DNA from: Saccharina japonica
Taxonomy: Eukaryota > Sar > Phaeophyceae > Laminariales > Laminariaceae
Assembly (NCBI GenBank): GCA_008828725.1
Contig: MEHQ01002061.1
Location: forward strand, 434,832-498,831
Reading direction: 5' to 3'
Length of the DNA stretch: 64,000 nt
In this document: piece after piece, positions 46,501 through 56,869 of the stretch
Numbering within the stretch: position 1 is the stretch's first letter
How the letters are laid out: each line of letters starts with the position of its first letter
The notes under the pieces: model-generated
The model's database searches: none
The model's input: only the letters and a program-made list of their open reading frames with translations
Told to the model about the DNA's origin: nothing
Program-made: the position numbers and the translations under genes

Positions 46501-47425
46501 ATCACGTTGTTTGTCTACGTGCACGCACGCACACACACACCCACGCGCGGAGATCACCCAGGTATAAGTCAGGCGGTGCGAGGGCAGGAGGTTGGCGATT
46601 GCTTCTAGAGTAGAAGTAGAGTGTGACACATCCCTTGGTGGTTGGTGCGCTTGCCACGAGCATCAGGCGATCGGCCTCAAAACTTTCGTTAGTGTTATGT
46701 ATGGTACTGTGCTCCGGGATACCCCCCCGGCTGATCCTGTCAATAAATTTCCACACCTCTTGAGCACATCGTCGGTTGTCAATTGATGAGCTAGATCGTT
46801 CAGGCAAGATACATAGTTCTGATCTACTCGTATGCATATGCCGCGGAGCGCGGGAGCCGTACAACCTGCGCGATCTGCTGATACATGTCTCCTCGGTTGG
46901 ATCTTGCTACACAGATCTTGTACAAAATCTCATAACGACAGGTTATTCTGATCTACAGTACATAGATTCATCTATAGATCGTGATCTGTCCCACGTGCGC
47001 AATATTTCGAAGCTCCGGAGGGGATCAGAATAAGCGAAGCACCCGCCGCAGGACTGGACTACGTAAAGGTGTTTAAGTCTATGATAATGGGTCTATGTTC
47101 ATTTGACACGTGGACGCGTCTACTCCCCAAAGAGCAAATGTCTGTACAAACTGCGCAACATTACAAATTTAAGGAAATGACTCGAAACGCCAGAAAAAAA
47201 AGGAAGAAAAACACGACGACCCTATCGAATACTGCACAGCAGTGTTAGAGCACGCCCGATCTCTTCTCGCTCTATATATATAGCGGTTGTACCTGGTCAA
47301 AATGGTAGAGAGGACCCTTCGCGCCGAACTTGTCGGATCTGATTCGAATGATGTCGGCGATCGTGGCACATCCGCCTTCCACGTATATGCGGTTGGACGA
47401 AGCCGCCCATCGAATTGAAGGCGGG
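34519..47425 (-). CDS. Mannuronan C5-epimerase (alginate-modifying), 12-13 exons, 5' end missing
   Basis: Exons: 47425-47293, 46514-46383, 45578-45439, 43707-43556, 42720-42569, 41815-41690, 41006-40979 (28 nt), 40288-40245, 39815-39659, 37053-36961, 36064-35928, probably 34962-34952 (11 nt), 34666-34519 (TGA). About 483 codons join in phase. The product matches brown-algal mannuronan C5-epimerases: IYVEGGCATIADI, YYLESNIHITDGATLEI, IRAHGGKLVI..KIFSWDISAG, ATMDIFSSEIAYLGYSASESYGVSYKARGLC, VYGDIDNSHLHHNWFGHYSFGHQGG, the catalytic-type YGFDPHDDSD (DPHD at 41734-41723), YNNGDHGIIASKRC and GIMLHRSCN. Parallel beta-helix repeats follow. Such enzymes turn mannuronate into guluronate residues in cell-wall alginate. 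The first visible exon starts in phase 2, so at least one 5' exon, likely with a signal peptide, was not found. Introns are crowded with repeats. Confidence 0.92.
34952..34962 (-). CDS. Proposed 11-nt microexon of the epimerase gene
   Basis: Exon 36064-35928 ends in phase 0 and the last exon needs phase 2, so they do not join directly. Minus strand CGACAG|AAATATAATAT|GTAAGG has good acceptor and donor sequences and exactly restores the frame (DIY-KYN-M-SGSQATFQL). This is inferred from phase alone. Confidence 0.4.
35118..35536 (+). repeat. (ATGT)n microsatellite, ~380 bp, preceded by GATCACAA units
   Basis: About 39 bases of repeated AGATCACA lead into an almost pure ATGT array from 35157. 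The array has a few ATGC and ATGA variants and one break at 35345-35357. It lies in a 3' intron of the epimerase gene. Confidence 0.97.
35669..35765. mobile_element. piggyBac-like MITE (family P), copy 1
   Basis: TTAA-CCCTTTTAGGACTGCAG...CCCGTTTTGGGGACA is mirrored by TGTCCCCAAAACGGGACTCCAGTCC...AAGGG-TTAA. It is ~97 bp including the TTAA at both ends and is a nearly complete palindrome. Confidence 0.9.
37137..37292. repeat. GACCCG/CGGGTC-rich degenerate repeat
   Basis: Repeated CGGGTCGGGT and GACCCGACCCGTGAG blocks occur in an intron of the epimerase gene. It resembles the block at 2700-2880. Confidence 0.75.
37953..39595. mobile_element. Giant hairpin (FB2), ~1.64 kb, inside an epimerase intron
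   Basis: The left arm, about 37953-38779, and right arm, about 38789-39595, are inverse copies around a 9-base loop (GTCACCGCGA / TCGCGGTGAC at the centre). Outer ends read CAATGTGGCGGTTAGGGTT and, inverted, CAATGTGACGGTTAGGGTT. Arms share GACAACGTTGACCTCTCCCC, CCCCTCGTGGGCCGT, ATCGATCTGGGACCTCTC, CGGAGCCTAGTATT and GCGCGGCCGCGGGAAG. The right arm has an extra ~100 bp (about 39095-39190) with a tRNA B-box-like GGGTTCGAATCTCAC. The element ends ~64 bp from exon 39815-39659. Confidence 0.85.
42414..42580 (+). repeat. Tandem repeat that duplicates an epimerase splice-donor region
   Basis: The unit of ~71-75 bp is GTCCGCTCACAGTGTGGTGTTTGTCGACCTG...CATATATCCGTTA. The third, partial copy contains the real donor of exon 42720-42569 (CACAAT|GTGAGC on minus). 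The two full copies carry CACACT|GTGAGC. Confidence 0.85.
43258..43502 (+). mobile_element. MITE family M, ~245 bp
   Basis: Left end GCATGCTACGATAGAGGTGC, right end ACCTCTACCGTAGCA, with the internal landmarks CTCACTTAAGGAGCGTCATA, AAGTGCTGCCGGATG, GTATACTCTGAAACATTATTC and ACGAATTTGGGTTAAGGAGC. It is adjacent to the 3' end of epimerase exon 43707-43556. Confidence 0.85.
45010..45272 (-). repeat. Dispersed repeat family B, copy 2
   Basis: Inverse copy of 1927-2190, with matching GGGACCCCGCAATAAGG, TGGGTTGTGGGGTACTACAG and CAAATGGGATTATTCACGTA on its own strand. It lies in an epimerase intron. Confidence 0.8.
45589..45730 (+). repeat. Two-copy tandem repeat, ~72 bp
   Basis: Both units read GGGATGGGTCCAA(C/T)(A/G)CAACGCGAAGGGAGA followed by ATGTGGAT and ACGGATCC. 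They lie just 5' (on minus) of epimerase exon 45578-45439. Confidence 0.8.
46097..46313 (+). repeat. Two-copy tandem repeat, ~108 bp
   Basis: The units share TGGCATCTTGTACACATGCC, CAACGTGCTAGATTTCAGGG and TCCGATTTATA. They lie within an epimerase intron. Confidence 0.8.
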
Positions 47426-48549
47426 CTGTAGCCGCGGAATGAGTGGAACAGCGTGGGGGATACGAGAGAGAGAGAGGGCGCGGTCAAACACAGGTATCAT
47501 ATACCGGAAATATTTGGAGACAGACGCAATCATACCACATAGTGTACGGTATCGAGCACACGCGTATCTTTTCGCCGAACAGTAGTGTCGATGCGAGTCG
47601 ACGAGGGAAGAAAAGGCTGAAGTCTTCTCGCGATTAAAATGCAAGGCAAGAACCGTAGTGGGGGAGGAGGAAGGGGAGCCTACTTTTTGACCCCGGATCT
47701 GAGTTACGACTATTAATAGGGAGGAGAAAGAGAGGAAGGGCGAAGATAATAAATGGGATGGGGAAATCGAAAAGTGTTTCACGTCGTCAGAGACGTTTCA
47801 TAATAAAAAACAGCCCCAACCCCCCGTACGACACTTGATGAGCGGAGTATCCCTAATCGGGTCTTATTGGGCAACAGGCGAGCATATCATATCATACCAT
47901 ACCTACAAGACTATCACACTATATGGTATATGCCATGCCACAACTAGAGATATGCATAGGTGCCGGGGTGGCATAGAGGGTGCCGGGGTGCAAAGAGGGT
48001 TTAAGCAAAAACCGGAAACCGGATAGGAGGCGTTATCCTCAACAGAAAACTGAAATCGTTCAAACCGGGGTTTTTCGGCCGGTTTATGAACCGGTTATTA
48101 CCCAAAATGTTGAAAACAAAGTTATTTCCCCCCCCCATAGATTTGCGCCTCCTATGGAACTATCAAATCAAAACGTACCCTGCCATAACCTAGACATGAG
48201 CGCCGGGTAGCATTGAAGGAAAATACGAAAAAACGGAAACTGGATAAGCGGCACAAACTTCAAAAAAAAGTAAAACAAAACTTTTAAACTGGATTTGTTC
48301 GGCCAGTTTATGAACCGGCGCAGTTATCCAAAACATTAAAAATATACTTCGAAGTAGTTACGAGTGCTCTTAGGGACTTTCCCCCCTCGAGTTGCATCTA
48401 CTGTATTACTATTAATATTTATAGTTGTGTACCAGTATAATAAGGGCCGGTATTATCGGAGAGTTTTTTCACTCCAAAAGTTCTACTCGTAGATGTTCAT
48501 GAATTTTGTATTAAGATACAGAGGAGGTGAGGCGTTCTGTTAAAACTTG
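47426..48549. other. Upstream of the first visible epimerase exon
   Basis: It contains a SINE body (47578-47766, plus orientation). No signal-peptide exon with a phase-2 donor could be found here. Confidence 0.35.
47578..47766 (+). repeat. SINE body fragment (family S)
   Basis: It shows GAGTCGACGAGGGAAGAAAA, CTTCTCGCGATTAAAATGCA, CCCCGGATCTGAGTTACGAC and GAAGATAATAAATGGGATGG in the same order as the other family members. No tRNA-like head is seen. Confidence 0.75.
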
Positions 48550-48646
48550 TTAACCCTTACAGAACTGGAGTCCCGTTTTGGGGACAAATCACTTAGAATT
48601 TGAGTGGATTGTCCCCAAAACGGGACTGCAGTCCTAAAAGGGTTAA
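48550..48646. mobile_element. piggyBac-like MITE (family P), copy 2
   Basis: TTAACCCTTACAGAACTGGA with CCCGTTTTGGGGACA is mirrored by TGTCCCCAAAACGGGACTGC and AAGGGTTAA, with TTAA at both ends. Confidence 0.9.
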
Positions 48647-49135
48647 ATTTAACAGAGAAGAAAAATTATCGTTCTGCGAGGAAAGTTAAACTGGTATATA
48701 CGAGATTTACATATGATATTCGGAATATCAGCATAAGCTGGAAGATGTAAAAAATGCTCGAAAAAAAATCTTCACAGCTAACTCTGGAAAAAACACCCTC
48801 CGATAGCAAAGAAAGGCGAATTTTCAAATTTTTCAATACCTATGGGTTTCGTGAATTTTAAATATTTTTTACTTTTTGAAGACCTTCAAAGCTCGATTAA
48901 AAAAGAGACTCTTCAGCACGATATTTAAAAGCAAAACATCTTCTATTATTACTCGGGAACCACAGATAGATATGCTATGTGTTTCTCCAAGAGGAACTCC
49001 TTTTTCTCTGCCAATAACCGCGATAATAGCCGTACAGGACACCGATAATCATTGCACGGCATACTATTATGTGTACAGAATTCCATTTATTTATGCAGCT
49101 TGTTAATATTTTTTAATATACAAGTACTGTAGTAC
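48647..49135. other. A/T-rich stretch, nothing recognised
   Basis: Markedly more A/T-rich than the rest of the window. A 76-codon plus frame at 48876-49106 has no recognisable feature. Confidence 0.3.
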
Positions 49136-49815
49136 CGGCTCTCTCAGAAGACACCTGAAATCGGGCTCAGGCTGACTTTCTTATTCTGGGCGCGCGCGCC
49201 AAAGCACACTTTCTTGATCTGCGCTTTCTTATGTTTGGTCCCCGAGAAGACGTTTTCGCTATAATACAGTCAGTATTGTGTGTACAACGAATGGTGGCTT
49301 GGGTCCAAGGCAGGCACAGGAAGAGGTCACTTTCTTACAGTGTTAAGGCGTTAGTCCGTTGGGCTACTGGCAAAAGGTTAACCAATCGCCTACGTACCCG
49401 AACTAAGCCTTATAACACTCTCCCCCCCTGGACCGGCGGGATATTCAGGACAGACCGGATATACGGGTCGTCGTGTCAAAAGCCAATTGGCCTCCTCGCG
49501 GATCCAATGTCATGGGGACCCAGAGAGAGTATATTTCAGGTTCTTGACATGAGGAAATTCACTTTTCTTTAAAAAGTGTTTTCATGGTGGAGGTGAGATT
49601 CGAACTCACGGCCAGCAACTCATGTCCTGCCGTCGTCGCCATATGTTAAGGTCTTAATAGTCCGTTGGGCTACTGGTAAAAGGTTAGCCAATCGCCTACC
49701 CGAACTAAGCCTTATAACACTAGCCTGGGAGCTTTCATATTTTTTTTTCAATTTCTCAGGCTGACTTTCTGGTGGGTTCGTTTCTTGTGACCGGGGGCCG
49801 GTACTGCTGCTGTGT
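49136..49815 (+). repeat. Family C copy 2, with an internal duplication and tRNA-like piece
   Basis: 49136-49350 and 49757-49815 match 7360-7652. Between them, GTCCGTTGGGCTACTGG(C/T)AAAAGGTTA...CAATCGCCTAC...CTAAGCCTTATAACACT occurs twice (about 49352 and 49660). GTGAGATTCGAACTCACGG at 49585 resembles an inverted tRNA B-box arm. Confidence 0.65.
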
Positions 49816-49903
49816 ATAGGACTGGAGTCCCGTTTTGGGGACAAATCACTTAGAATCAGACTGTTTTGTCCCCAAAACGGGACTGCAGTTCTAAAAGGGT
49901 TAA
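49814..49903. mobile_element. piggyBac-like MITE (family P), copy 3, left end truncated
   Basis: TATAGGACTGGAGTCCCGTT to AAAACGGGACTGCAGTTC and AAAGGG-TTAA. The left TTAACCC terminus is absent. Confidence 0.85.
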
Positions 49904-50660
49904 TAAGTGCAACAACAGCTATTAATAAGTATTACGATATACGTCGTATACATATGATACATATGACATATGATATATATTAATAGTATGATATGTCATA
50001 CTTACTGGTGCAAGAAAAGCCGCCAGTAGTTTTCGCATCGGATTCTACACGTAATATACCATGGTACCAGGTACCTGGTTATGCATACACTTTTATATTA
50101 CTCGTACATGTCGAAAGTACTCGTACATGTCGAAAGTATTAATAGTTTCGATAATAGTCCACCGTTTTGTCGTGCGGTGGCGTCGAGGACAATGAAATGT
50201 TACGACTTACGACACCGCAGACTGCCTTTCAAACCAACCATGGACCGAGCCGAGAACCGCGGGTAAAAATTCATACTATTAATATTAATAATATGTAGCA
50301 GGGGTCATATGAAACATCTCTGCCGTACCGGATATATTTTTTAATATAATACGGCTAGGAAGCGAAGGGGGGGGGGGGGGGCCTCGGTCTATGACACCCC
50401 GAAGATGAAAGGGGGGGGGGAGGGTTGTGCTTTGACCCCCTACCAGAGGACATCATAGTATCCCCCCCCCCCCCCCCCCGGATGGATGTGATTCGAGCGG
50501 ATAGCAGTGCAATCATCATCAGTCATCAGACACACACTACGAGTACACAGATCATGGGGGGGGAGGGGTCGGAAACATGTAAGATACTACTACTACTGTT
50601 ACTGTAATTGTAAACTGCACATTCACGGCTCTTCGAATTTCTACATATTATTAATTAATG

Positions 50661-50763
50661 TTAACCCTTTTAGAACTGCAGTCCCGTTTTGGGGACAAAG
50701 CACTCTAATTCTAAGTAATTTTTCCCCAAAACAGGACTCCAGTCCTATACGAGTAAGGGTTAA
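50661..50763. mobile_element. piggyBac-like MITE (family P), copy 4
   Basis: TTAACCCTTTTAGAACTGCA to CCAGTCCTATA, then AAGGGTTAA. There is a ~6 bp insertion (CGAGTA) close to the right end. Confidence 0.88.
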
Positions 50764-51066
50764 TACTGGTATGTAATTCGTAGTGGCGGCGGCTTCGCAA
50801 AGTTATTGAGAAACACGGCTCGTCGTGTGCAGCGGTACGTGACCCGGTACGCACAGAACGCAACTAGCCCTCCGAAACTATACTACGAGTGTACGCACAA
50901 TCTATACTGCTTGCTGTCCGCAGCCCTACTACTGCATTGCTTCCACCACCACCACCACCACCGTCTGTTTCACCTCGTCATCCCATCCTTACTTTGGCGT
51001 TTTGTAGACAGATATTATATGTACGACGCGAGTAGATCTGAAGCAAGTTGTTTGACGGCAGTTTGA

Positions 51067-51067
<1 letters not shown>

Positions 51068-51143
<76 letters not shown>
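51068..51143 (+). repeat. (ATT)n microsatellite
   Basis: About 25 uninterrupted ATT units. Confidence 0.98.
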
Positions 51144-51144
<1 letters not shown>

Positions 51145-51416
51145 CTTTGCCATCCGACAATGTGCAGCATGAGCTTCAACATTGGTCACTCATAACATTC
51201 CCGAAAGCAGAAAACCACGGAAACCAAGGAAACCTATATACGAGTATGATTAATATTACTACAGTAGTACGTATGCAATCGTCAACTATGACTGAATTGC
51301 TTTCACCGCCTCGGTGGTCCAAAATCAGGAACTGCCGCGTACGTGTAATATATACGACTACGAGTAATAATAATATAATACAAAAAAAAAAAAAAAAAAA
51401 AAAAGAAGTAGTAGTG

Positions 51417-51606
51417 GGTAAGCAAAATTCGAGGAGAGTTGACGAGGGAAGAAAGTGCTGAAATCTTCTCGCGATAAAAATGCAAAAGCAAGAACCGTAG
51501 TGGGGGAGGAGGGATAAAAGCCTACTTTGTGACCCCGGATCTGAGTTACGACTAGGGAGGGAGGAAGACGGAAGTGCGAAGATAATAAATGGGATGGACA
51601 AAGGGC
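51417..51606 (+). repeat. SINE body fragment (family S)
   Basis: Same landmarks as 47578-47766 (GAGTTGACGAGGGAAGAAAG ... GAAGATAATAAATGGGATGG). An A-run at about 51381-51403 lies just upstream. Confidence 0.75.
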
Positions 51607-54600
51607 GAAGAAATCAGGACGGACTGCCTGTCGTAGCCTGTCGTAGCCTATATAACGCTGACCCAAAAACCCGGCAGGACTGGTGAGGGGGGGTGGCCTG
51701 ATTTTCACTACCACGTTTACTCCACTCGGGCGAGTGACTCTGTACCTCACTTAAAGCTGGACGCAGCAATATGATGGTCGTCGCAGAGTAGCAAGCATAC
51801 CATGGTGGTGCATATCTCGACAACGTAAAGCGTTAATCCTCAAACAATCGCGAAGAAATATGGTGGTCATTCGGCGGAGGGGCCCTCATCCGCTGAAAAT
51901 AATGGACTTACAAGCGACCCCCCTACCGTATTCGTAGCACCCGTCGGAGCCAAAACACGACGAACCGACTACTACGTATTAATACGTACGGACCGTACGT
52001 AAAATGGAAGAAGAGCGGTAGTGCGGTATTACAACGCCGAGAATTGTGTACGGCGGACCGAGATACCGGAGCGCGGACCACGCCCGCCCAAAATATTAAT
52101 ATTTGGGAAAAAAACAATCCCGATCGTACGTAAGATCTTGATCTACTGTACTGCTGGCTGCTGCTGAGGTGGTGACTGCGGGTCTGCGGGGTTTCGGTCG
52201 GTCAAACTGCCCGACCGCCCAAAAATGAAACTAAAAGCACTCCAAAAAAAGGCGGTAAAAACGGAGTTTCACATTGTTATTATGAATAGTCGTAGGTAGG
52301 AGGAGCGCGTAGAAATCGAAAACCAGGTACCGGTATATTTTTTGTGAAAACTGAATAAATTGTAATTGTGTGTCATCATTATCAGTGTTCGTGTGTCAGA
52401 TCGCACGAACATCGTCGACGAAGAAAGAAACTGCTGTAAAACTGCACTGCTGAAAACACCCTCTCCTCGTATGTACGTATCATATCTATATACTCGCAAC
52501 AAGTTTTTTTGCTCGCACTATATATTTAATACGTTACGAATACGTGCGCGAGACGAGCCAGCCGTTTCGACACACACACGTACATTCGTACTCGTATAAG
52601 TAAGCGGAGACTGGAGGAGAGAGAGAGGAGACACACACGCGAGATGCCATGCGTGCCTGCATGCGGTTCCCGAGACCGCTCGGGTTTGCCACAGCCCAGC
52701 ACGCAGTCCTCTCGGTACAACAGGCGTAGGCTAATTTAAGCTATAGGCTTACAGGAATGAGCGTTTAGTTTGTCGGCACAGAGACACATGACAAAATTTC
52801 AAAATAGTGCATACTATATTATCGGGTTGTCAAACCGCAATGGATATGACCCCGGTGGGTAGGTAGGCAAACGGCGCATCCCTCAAAACAGGGTTTTCGA
52901 ACGTATACACACAATCTGTGACCACATAATTTTCATCTCTCAAGGATTAGGAATCAGGACAGACACTGGGTGTACTTGATGCGGTTGGGTAGAAAGAACG
53001 GGTTCAATGTGAAGACAACACACACCCTACGAAGTAACAAGTCGCACAAGAGGTTGTCTGTCCGTGATGGAAAACTCTGGTGTCTGTCTGGGTGCTGACA
53101 GCAGTCGTCTGTGAACGGACGGATAGGTAAACAACGCCCCGGCGGTACAATATACTATGTTTTGCCGCGCGGTGTCAAACAGACGGCACACGACGCGCAG
53201 GCAGGCAGGGCATAGGGTAGAAGCTCGAAGAAGGCAAAACAAACTCAACACATCGCAGAGTTATAATGTATCATACGGCACGGCGGGGTCGGCCGGCCGG
53301 CCGCAGGGGTCGTAGCACGTAGCTACGAAGCTAGATAGAAAACCTGAACACATCGCGTACAAAGCTATTATACGCCGTAGGTGGGGGGGCTTTTGTCTTG
53401 CAGAATATCCCGCGAGATGTTGGTGGGGGAGGGGTGCGATGTTGGGAGGAGCGTGGAGAATATGTGTGGTTGTTGTCTTTAGAACGCCAAAATCGAGTCG
53501 ATAGTCACCGGTCACAGGACTGCGAGGCCCTACTCGTACGATAACTCTGAAGTCTGGGTGGGGGAATAATGTTTCTGCCTCGGGGAAAAGCTTGAGCTGT
53601 GTCGGAGTTTTTTCTATAGTCGGGGAACACAAAGCTCTCTAGAGATATGCCGAATAATACGGCAACTGACACTAGAAACGAGCATAATACTCGTGGCTCG
53701 TTCCGGCATGAATAATATATATACGTGGTCGAATGTTTTGCAGAAAGCGCTGGCCTCTCACTTTCTCACTGTACACATATTGTACATACATACATGAGAG
53801 TGTGTGGCGTGGGAATGATAAATAGCGAGACACCTGCCTGCCTGCCTGCCCGACACAGCGCGGGACAGTGATGATAAGAACGCGCGGATCCATCATGAGC
53901 ACACAGCAAGCAGGCCTCCCTACGGGTGTACATGAGTCTCATCCTTACCATGCAGACGAATCCTGGTCATGCCGCTAAAGTGTATACCCAACGTTCCCCC
54001 CCCCCCCATCCAGTATACGAAGTGAAGTACTAACTACCTGGTGCAACTCACAGCAATAACAACAACAACACTCCCTGAGTGGCGCAACTCACTCGTTGAT
54101 GGAACATGCAGCATCCACGCCACGGAGAAGGCTGAGAGCGGCGACCGCAGCCGCCGTGCTCAGGCTAGCTGAAAGTATTGGCAGCATGCTTGTCGGACGT
54201 CTTCTCAAGCAGGCTCGGCGAAGACCCCTGCTGCAGCTGGTGCTGCTGGTGCTGCTGATGGTGCTGGTGCTGCTGGGAACTCGTGTGCACCGTGGGGCGG
54301 AGAGCGGAGAGTGATGAGGGTTGAGGAGGAGATTTATGAGGGTGTCACAAATACGTATCTACGTATCCCACCACCCATCGACGGGTTAGGTTTTTCAAGG
54401 TCGAAAGTTTCACAAAATACAAAATACGTTCAGCTAAAGTTGCAGGGCGAGTGACACCAGACGACGCAGCTGCTGCTGTGTTTGAAATTTTAAATGCATT
54501 TTTAGTTTTCAAACTTTTTTGTCTGCAAGTAAGATACATATTTCCAGCTGCTCATTTTTTCTGCTCGCCAAAGGGTTTCAACGTTTCAACCATGGATACT

Positions 54601-54954
54601 GCTGTGTGTTGTGCAGGCCGCAATATCCGGCACAGGAAAAATCCCGGGGTAAAAGGGATACGGAAGGCGGAAGGCAGTACGTACGGTACGCATTTACTGT
54701 AGTTCGTACCTAGGTACTCGCACCTATGGTTCTTGTTACAGCGTATACTATAAATATGTACCAGGTACGAGAAGAGCAGGAATCAGGACAGCACTGGGTG
54801 TACTGATGTGGTTGAGTAGAAAGTACGGGTTTAGAAAAAGACAACAACAAGAGTATATTCGAGTACTTGTCCTTCCCCCCCATCCCAGCTATCGTAATAT
54901 TTCAATATTTTCCAATATTTTCTCCGTCCTTTTTTCTTCGTCCTTCTTCTCCTT
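51607..54954. other. No supported gene
   Basis: Short open frames only. One copy of the family E repeat lies at 52930-53025. A 71-codon plus frame at 54099-54314 contains a Leu-rich hydrophobic run made of CTG/GTG repeats; I do not call it a gene. Confidence 0.3.
52930..53025 (+). repeat. Dispersed repeat family E
   Basis: ATCAGGACAGACACTGGGTG, GGTTGGGTAGAAAGAACGGG and AATGTGAAGACAAC recur at 54778-54850 and 57106-57190 in the same orientation, with about 10-15% differences by eye. Confidence 0.75.
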
Positions 54955-55510
54955 CTTCCTCCCTTTTTTTTGTTCCATCTCATTTATTATATTCGCCCTT
55001 CTTTTCTCTTTCCCTCTTATGATTAATAGTATTAAGAGTAGTAACTCAGATCCGGGGTCACTAAGTAGGCTCTTCTTCTTTTTCTTCTTTTTCTTCTTCT
55101 TCTTCTTCTTCTTCTTCTTCTTCTTCTTCTCCTCCTCCTCCTCCTCCTTGCGGCCGACAAGCGCATGGGCAAGAGTTTCATGAAAATCCTTGCCCCTTCA
55201 GACGCGCGTTCACGGTGATCTCTCGATCTGCATCCGGCTAGTTTCCCCATACGACTGACTGTGGTTCTGCATAGATAGGGGGGTAGACAGCAATAACTCA
55301 ACGCCTACTCAACGTTGAACCCGGCAATCTCTCGTCCGGTCAGCTCGTGACAGTGGACGTCTCACCCTACTCATTCATGGAGCTTCGGTCCTTTTCTCCT
55401 CCCTCCCCACTATTAACACTACTACTACTACTACGGTACGTGCCTTGCATCTTTATCGCGAGAATAGTTCAGCACTTTCTTCCCTCGTCGACTCTCCTCG
55501 TCGAATTGTG
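54955..55510 (-). repeat. SINE copy (family S) interrupted by ~365 bp
   Basis: The segment 54955-55075 (CATTTATTATATTCGCC...CCGGGGTCACTAAGTAGGCTC) and the segment 55440-55510 (TGCCTTGCATCTTTATCGCG...CTTCCCTCGTCGACTC) are adjacent in other copies. Here they are separated by a (TTC)n/(CTC)n tract and unrelated sequence. Confidence 0.6.
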
Positions 55511-55609
55511 CCTATATATACCCACCACGCTACGTATGTATGTACCAGGTATAATTTTTGTTTTAGGCGCTCTCGACAGTTTTGGTGTAATTCGAGAATA
55601 AAAATCTCC

Positions 55610-55780
55610 AAGCGGAGACTCCAACCCTCTATGATATGTTACAAGGATTACCCTGGGCTGGGTAACCGATCGATCTTTTACCCCTATAGCTCAGCAGGTA
55701 CGTAATACCCTCACATTTGACGTCGTCGAGGACACGGATTCGAATCTCACTTCGAACGTTTCTTTTATAGAAACGCTTGC
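55610..55780 (+). repeat. tRNA-related repeat with A and B boxes
   Basis: TAGCTCAGCAGG (55687-55698) resembles a tRNA A box and GGATTCGAATC (55736-55746) a B box. Stem pairing does not make a tRNA, so it is read as tRNA-derived. The 5' flank CAAGGATTACCCTGGGCTGG...TCGATCTTTTACCCCTA recurs at 55912-55985. Confidence 0.55.
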
Positions 55781-56004
55781 GCGTGCGTCCCTAAATAAAC
55801 ACGTCTTCCTGGTTCCCCAGGTATTGAAACGAAGCGGGTAGGTCAACGTACGGCCGTATACGGTACCGACGTCCCAAATATCCCGCCGTTCAGAGGGGGG
55901 GAGAGTGTTATAAGGACTACCCTGGGCTGGGTAATCGATCGATCTTTTACCCCTACGAGTATAGCTCAGCAGGTAATACCCTCACAGATACGTATTACAT
56001 AGCC

Positions 56005-56150
56005 GTAACTCAGATCCGGGGTCACAAAGCAGGCTCTTCTCCCCCTTCCCCACTAATACTATATAATATATACTTGTAGGTACGTGGCTTCATTTTTTCG
56101 CGATAATAATCAGCACTTTCTTCCCTCGTCGACTCGCGTCGAAATGTGCA
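56005..56150 (-). repeat. SINE body fragment (family S)
   Basis: GTAACTCAGATCCGGGGTCA to CACTTTCTTCCCTCGTCGAC on plus is the inverse of the SINE body. It is adjacent to a second tRNA-related piece at 55912-55985. Confidence 0.65.
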
Positions 56151-56379
56151 TACACGCGCCACACGCCACAGGCGCGTTCTGCGCAATGCTGATGCTGCAT
56201 GCAGTGGATTTGGTTCGAAATGAAAACAATCTCTCACGCCATGGTAGGGCTCGAAACCACGGCCTTCGCCCTGGGTGAGTACGTAGTTTTCGAGAGGCGA
56301 ACCACCGCCGGAGCGTAACCACATAATAATAAAAACATCAATCACGTATGCTTTTGTTTGTTTGTTTGTTTGTTGGTTG

Positions 56380-56716
56380 TTGCTTTTTTTCCCCACCCCT
56401 TTTATTATCTTCGCCCGTCGTTTCGCTCTCCTTCGTCCTAGTCGTGGCTCATATCCGGGGTCACAAAGAAGGCTCCTCTCCCACTACGTACGGTTCGTGC
56501 CTTGCATTTTTTATCACGAGAAGACTTCAGCACACTTTCTTCCCTCGTCAACTCTCGTCGAATTGTGCTTACTACCCACGCTATGAAATGCGCTCTCGAC
56601 ACAGCAGTTTGTGTCATTTGAGAATAAAAATCTCCATACGGAGAAGACTCGAACCCTCGACCTCCAACCTAACAGTCTTCGTGGTTACCTGCTATACCAC
56701 CGGGGTGAGCGACCGA
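56380..56716 (-). mobile_element. tRNA-derived SINE, most complete copy (family S)
   Basis: On the minus strand the head has an A-box-like TGGTATAGCAGGTAACC (56700-56684) and a B-box-like GAGGGTTCGAGTCTTC (56658-56643). The family body follows, ending in GAAGATAATAAAAGGGGTGG and an A-run (T-run on plus at about 56384). Head, body and A-rich tail in one orientation are the layout of a tRNA-derived SINE. Pol III transcription is inferred from the boxes. Confidence 0.7.
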
Positions 56717-56758
56717 CATATTAATGTGTAAATGTAAAGTACGACGTATTATATAATG

Positions 56759-56855
56759 TTAACCCTTTTAGGACTGCAGTCCCGTTTTGGGGACAATCCA
56801 CTCTAATTATAAGTAATTTGTCCCCAAAACGGGACTCCAGTCCTATAAGGGTTAA
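56759..56855. mobile_element. piggyBac-like MITE (family P), copy 5
   Basis: TTAACCCTTTTAGGACTGCA to GACTCCAGTCCTATAAGGG-TTAA. It is 97 bp with TTAA at both ends and almost identical to copy 1. Confidence 0.92.
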
Positions 56856-56869
56856 TAGAAGCCTCGGTC

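Noticed and set aside
55681..55760. Functional tRNA gene
   Set aside because: A- and B-box-like sequences are present, but the acceptor, D and T stems do not pair, and a second copy lacks the B box; it fits a SINE-type repeat.
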